From Nitrospirota bacterium (GTDB lineage Bacteria; Nitrospirota; Nitrospiria; Nitrospirales; Nitrospiraceae): a stretch of DNA of 10,883 nt. Shown in pieces: positions 7,750 to 10,883 of this stretch. The notes beneath the pieces are model-generated. The model saw nothing but the letters and a program-made list of their open reading frames with translations, made no database searches and had not been told where the DNA came from. The stretch spans positions 1-10,883 of the forward strand of contig SCVQ01000335.1 of NCBI GenBank assembly GCA_004296865.1, written 5' to 3'. A program made the translations under genes and the position numbers. Every line of letters begins with the position of its first letter. Position 1 is the stretch's first letter.

Positions 7750-9141
7750 TTAGTGTGAAATGAGCCGTTCAATGTCGTTCCAGAAGGCGAAGATCATGAT
7801 GCCGACGAGCAGGAGCAGCCCCACCTGCTGCGCGATCTCGCGTTGGCGCTCGCCCAACGGCTTGCGCAAGATCGCCTCGATGGCGAAGAAGAGCAGGTGC
7901 CCGCCGTCCAAAATGGGGATGGGCAGGAGGTTGAGCACGCCGAGGTTGATGCTCAGGATGGCGATCAGAAACACCACGCTGGAGACGCCCTGCGCCGCGG
8001 CCTCCCCCGACATGTTGGCGATGGTAAGCGGCCCGCCGATGTTCTTGCTGGAGATCTCGCCCGCCACCATCTTGTACAAGCCGATCGCCGTCAGCTCGGT
8101 CCATCCCCAGGTGGCCCGTAGTCCTTGGAGGCCGGCCATGAAGGGGTTCGAGGCCTTGATGATCGAGCGGCCGGGGCCGGAAATGCCGATTTTTCCCACT
8201 TCAGCGGCCTTGCCGTCCACCACGGTTTTTTCCGCGGCAGGGGTCACGGTCAGGCTGACGAGTTGTCCGTCGCGCGAGACCTGAAAGCGCAGGGGGCGGT
8301 TTGGACTGTCTTTGACGAAGCCCGTCATCTGGGCCCAAGTCTGGATGGCCTGGCCCTCGATGGTGACGACCCGGTCCCCGTCTTGAAAGCCGGCCGCCAT
8401 GGCGGGTGAGCCGCTCATCACGGCCGTGATCACCGGGGCGGTTTCTTCGATGCCGATTCGATAGGCGACGACGTCTTTGCCATTTTCCTGGACGGTCGTG
8501 GCGGTTGGGGTGACCAGCAGGGTTTTGACCTGGTCGCCGCGTCGCACGCCCAGGGTCACGGGCTTGCCGTTGCTCTTCTGGACCGTTTCGTGGAGTTCGC
8601 TCCGGGTGGAAATCTCCTTCTCGTTGACTCGGATGATTCGGTCGCCGACCTGCATGCCGGCCAGTTCGGCCGGCGAGCCCGGCCGCAAGGCCTCGACGTC
8701 GGGGGTGAGGTCATGGAAGGTCGGCACGAAGAGGGCGGCGCCGGTGGCCAGCCAGCCGGCAAAAATGAGATAGGCCAGCAAGAAGTTGAACCCGGGCCCG
8801 GCCGAGACGATGAGCATTTTCCGCCACAGCGTCTGGTGGGCGAAGGACCGCTTCCGTTCTTCCTGGGTGAAGACTTCGGCTTCCTCTTCGCCGAACAGTT
8901 TGACATAACCGCCGAGCGGGACGGCGGAGAGCAGGTACTCGGTCTCGCCGATCTGGCGTCCGGCCAGCTTCGGCCCGAACCCGATCGAAAACTTCAACAC
9001 CTTGACTCCGACCCAGCGGGCGGCCAGAAAATGCCCCAGCTCATGAAACGACACCAGCACGCCCAGGACGATCAGGAACCACCAGAGCTTCTGCGTGAGC
9101 ACCCAGATGGCGTCCGGCGACCAGGCGAATGTAGTCAACAC
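7750..9141 (-). CDS. rseP: RseP-type site-2 intramembrane zinc metalloprotease with two PDZ domains
   Basis: A 463-residue inner-membrane protease of the S2P family. In characterised relatives it performs the second cut of an anti-sigma factor during envelope stress and clears signal-peptide remnants. The zinc motif HELGH is at 33-37 in the first membrane segment, followed by FSIGFGPKL and the PLGGYVK loop (75-81). GPGFN lies at 115-119. PDZ1 spans about 145-212 and PDZ2 about 235-305. The second active-site motif LDGG, with D412, is near the C-terminus, and a final membrane segment follows. The start is GTG, supported by AAGGAG eight bases upstream. The local partners rseA, degS and bamA are not in the window, so its natural substrate cannot be named. 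Confidence 0.96.
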   Translation of the reverse strand: MLTTFAWSPDAIWVLTQKLWWFLIVLGVLVSFHELGHFLAARWVGVKVLKFSIGFGPKLAGRQIGETEYLLSAVPLGGYVKLFGEEEAEVFTQEERKRSFAHQTLWRKMLIVSAGPGFNFLLAYLIFAGWLATGAALFVPTFHDLTPDVEALRPGSPAELAGMQVGDRIIRVNEKEISTRSELHETVQKSNGKPVTLGVRRGDQVKTLLVTPTATTVQENGKDVVAYRIGIEETAPVITAVMSGSPAMAAGFQDGDRVVTIEGQAIQTWAQMTGFVKDSPNRPLRFQVSRDGQLVSLTVTPAAEKTVVDGKAAEVGKIGISGPGRSIIKASNPFMAGLQGLRATWGWTELTAIGLYKMVAGEISSKNIGGPLTIANMSGEAAAQGVSSVVFLIAILSINLGVLNLLPIPILDGGHLLFFAIEAILRKPLGERQREIAQQVGLLLLVGIMIFAFWNDIERLISH

Positions 9142-9149
9142 GTCACAGG

Positions 9150-9155
9150 CTCCTT
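9150..9155 (-). promoter_or_regulatory. Shine-Dalgarno deciding the GTG start of rseP
   Basis: AAGGAG on the minus strand sits eight bases before the GTG at 9139-9141. The next in-frame candidate, TTG immediately downstream, would have a spacing of eleven. Confidence 0.65.
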
Positions 9156-9167
9156 TATCAGATGGCC

Positions 9168-9274
9168 GTCAAGTTCGAAAGTCTTAAAGTCGGAAAGTCA
9201 TCAAGTCTGAAAGTCGTCAAGTCTCACGGAAATGGACTTTACGACATGAAGGCTTTACGACTTTTCGACTCACG
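9168..9274. repeat. Inverted array of 8-bp repeats between dxr and rseP
   Basis: Seven consecutive 8-bp units in strict phase occupy 9168-9223, consensus NNAAAGTC (for example CGAAAGTC, TTAAAGTC, GGAAAGTC, TGAAAGTC). After an 11-bp spacer come five units in the opposite orientation at 9235-9274, consensus GACTTTNC (GACTTTAC, GACATGAA, GGCTTTAC, GACTTTTC, GACTCACG). The innermost arms 9213-9223 and 9235-9245 pair at 10 of 11 positions. The array begins three bases past the dxr stop and ends 12 bases short of the rseP Shine-Dalgarno. No coding sequence is evident. A dispersed repeat element or transcript hairpin is inferred. Confidence 0.75.
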
Positions 9275-9277
9275 GCG

Positions 9278-10434
<1,157 letters not shown>

Positions 10435-10438
<4 letters not shown>

Positions 10439-10883
10439 GCTGCGGTCCCCTTCACAAAGGTGACATAGTAATAGAATGCGGGGGCGGTGAACAAGAGGCT
10501 GTCCAGTCGGTCGAGCATGCCCCCGTGGGCCGGGATGAGGGTGCCCGAATCCTTGACCCCCGCGCTTCGTTTCAAGACGGATTCAGCCAGGTCTCCCAAC
10601 GTGCCGGCCACGGTCAGCAGGAGGCCGGCCGCCAGGCAGTCGGCCAGACTGAAGGAGGGAAGGAACCAGAAACGTGCGCCAATGGCGACGAGGATCGCGA
10701 GCAGGAGCCCGCCGATGAGGCCTTCCACGGTCTTGTTGGGGCTGATGACGGGAGCAAGCTTCCGCCGGCCCAGGCGGATCCCCGCATAGTAGGCGCCTGT
10801 GTCTCCGGCCCAGGTGACGACCACCAGGAAAAAAATCAGGAACTCGCCTCCGGCCAGCGCACGGGTCAGCAGGAGGTGCCCCA
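10435..10883 (-). CDS. cdsA: Phosphatidate cytidylyltransferase (CDP-diacylglycerol synthase), C-terminal part
   Basis: Integral membrane enzyme that makes CDP-diacylglycerol from phosphatidate and CTP, the branch point for phospholipid head groups. The visible 148 residues are the C-terminal half; the reading frame is open to the window edge, and the family is usually about 260-285 residues. The frame continues upstream of the GTG at 10824, so that codon is internal. Visible landmarks are TWAGDTGAYYAGIRLGRRKL, SPNKTVEG, and the complete CDS signature: KRSAGVKDSG, then PAHGGMLDRLD. Hydrophobic membrane segments alternate with these motifs. The stop codon overlaps the dxr start by four bases. 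In many bacteria frr and uppS precede cdsA; they would lie to the right of this window. Confidence 0.96.

Noticed and set aside
9168..9274. CRISPR array
   Set aside because: Units are only 8 bp, without spacers of 25-45 bp, and the second half is inverted.

Overview
The window is an ordinary-looking chromosomal segment from a GC-rich bacterium. Gene content and order (cdsA-dxr-rseP-proS on one strand, a two-PDZ RseP, a bacterial-type ProRS with an editing insert, a GAF-fused GspE/PilB ATPase, and a large beta-helix lipoprotein) fit a Gram-negative, diderm organism. Nitrospirota (Nitrospira-like) is my best guess; it rests on general gene order and sequence feel, not on a search. No mobile element, CRISPR array, tRNA or rRNA gene was seen.

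Left end (1-630): the first 130 codons of an ABC-F ATPase run leftward off the window. A divergent intergenic region of about 240 bp follows, holding a candidate promoter for each direction.

Centre-left (631-3351): one large plus-strand gene encodes a 906-residue predicted lipoprotein. It has a GNA1162/TolB-N-like N-terminal domain, an Ig-like stretch, a fibronectin type III domain and two tandem parallel beta-helix modules, each closing on an NWWG motif. It converges, with only 55 bp between stop codons, on a minus-strand ATPase of the GspE/PilB family (3407-5719) that carries an N-terminal GAF domain.

Right half (5942-10883): four housekeeping genes, all on the minus strand and transcribed in the order cdsA (partial), dxr, rseP, proS. 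They make CDP-diacylglycerol, commit carbon to the MEP isoprenoid pathway, cleave membrane proteins in the envelope stress response, and charge tRNA-Pro. cdsA and dxr overlap by four bases. The two other spacers, on either side of rseP, each contain an inverted array of very short phased repeats: 7-bp units at 7670-7744 and 8-bp units at 9168-9274. These arrays are the most unusual non-coding structures in the window.

No clear new multi-gene system is present. The items most worth a second look are the paired inverted micro-repeat arrays bracketing rseP, the composite beta-helix lipoprotein, and the GAF-fused secretion/pilus ATPase.
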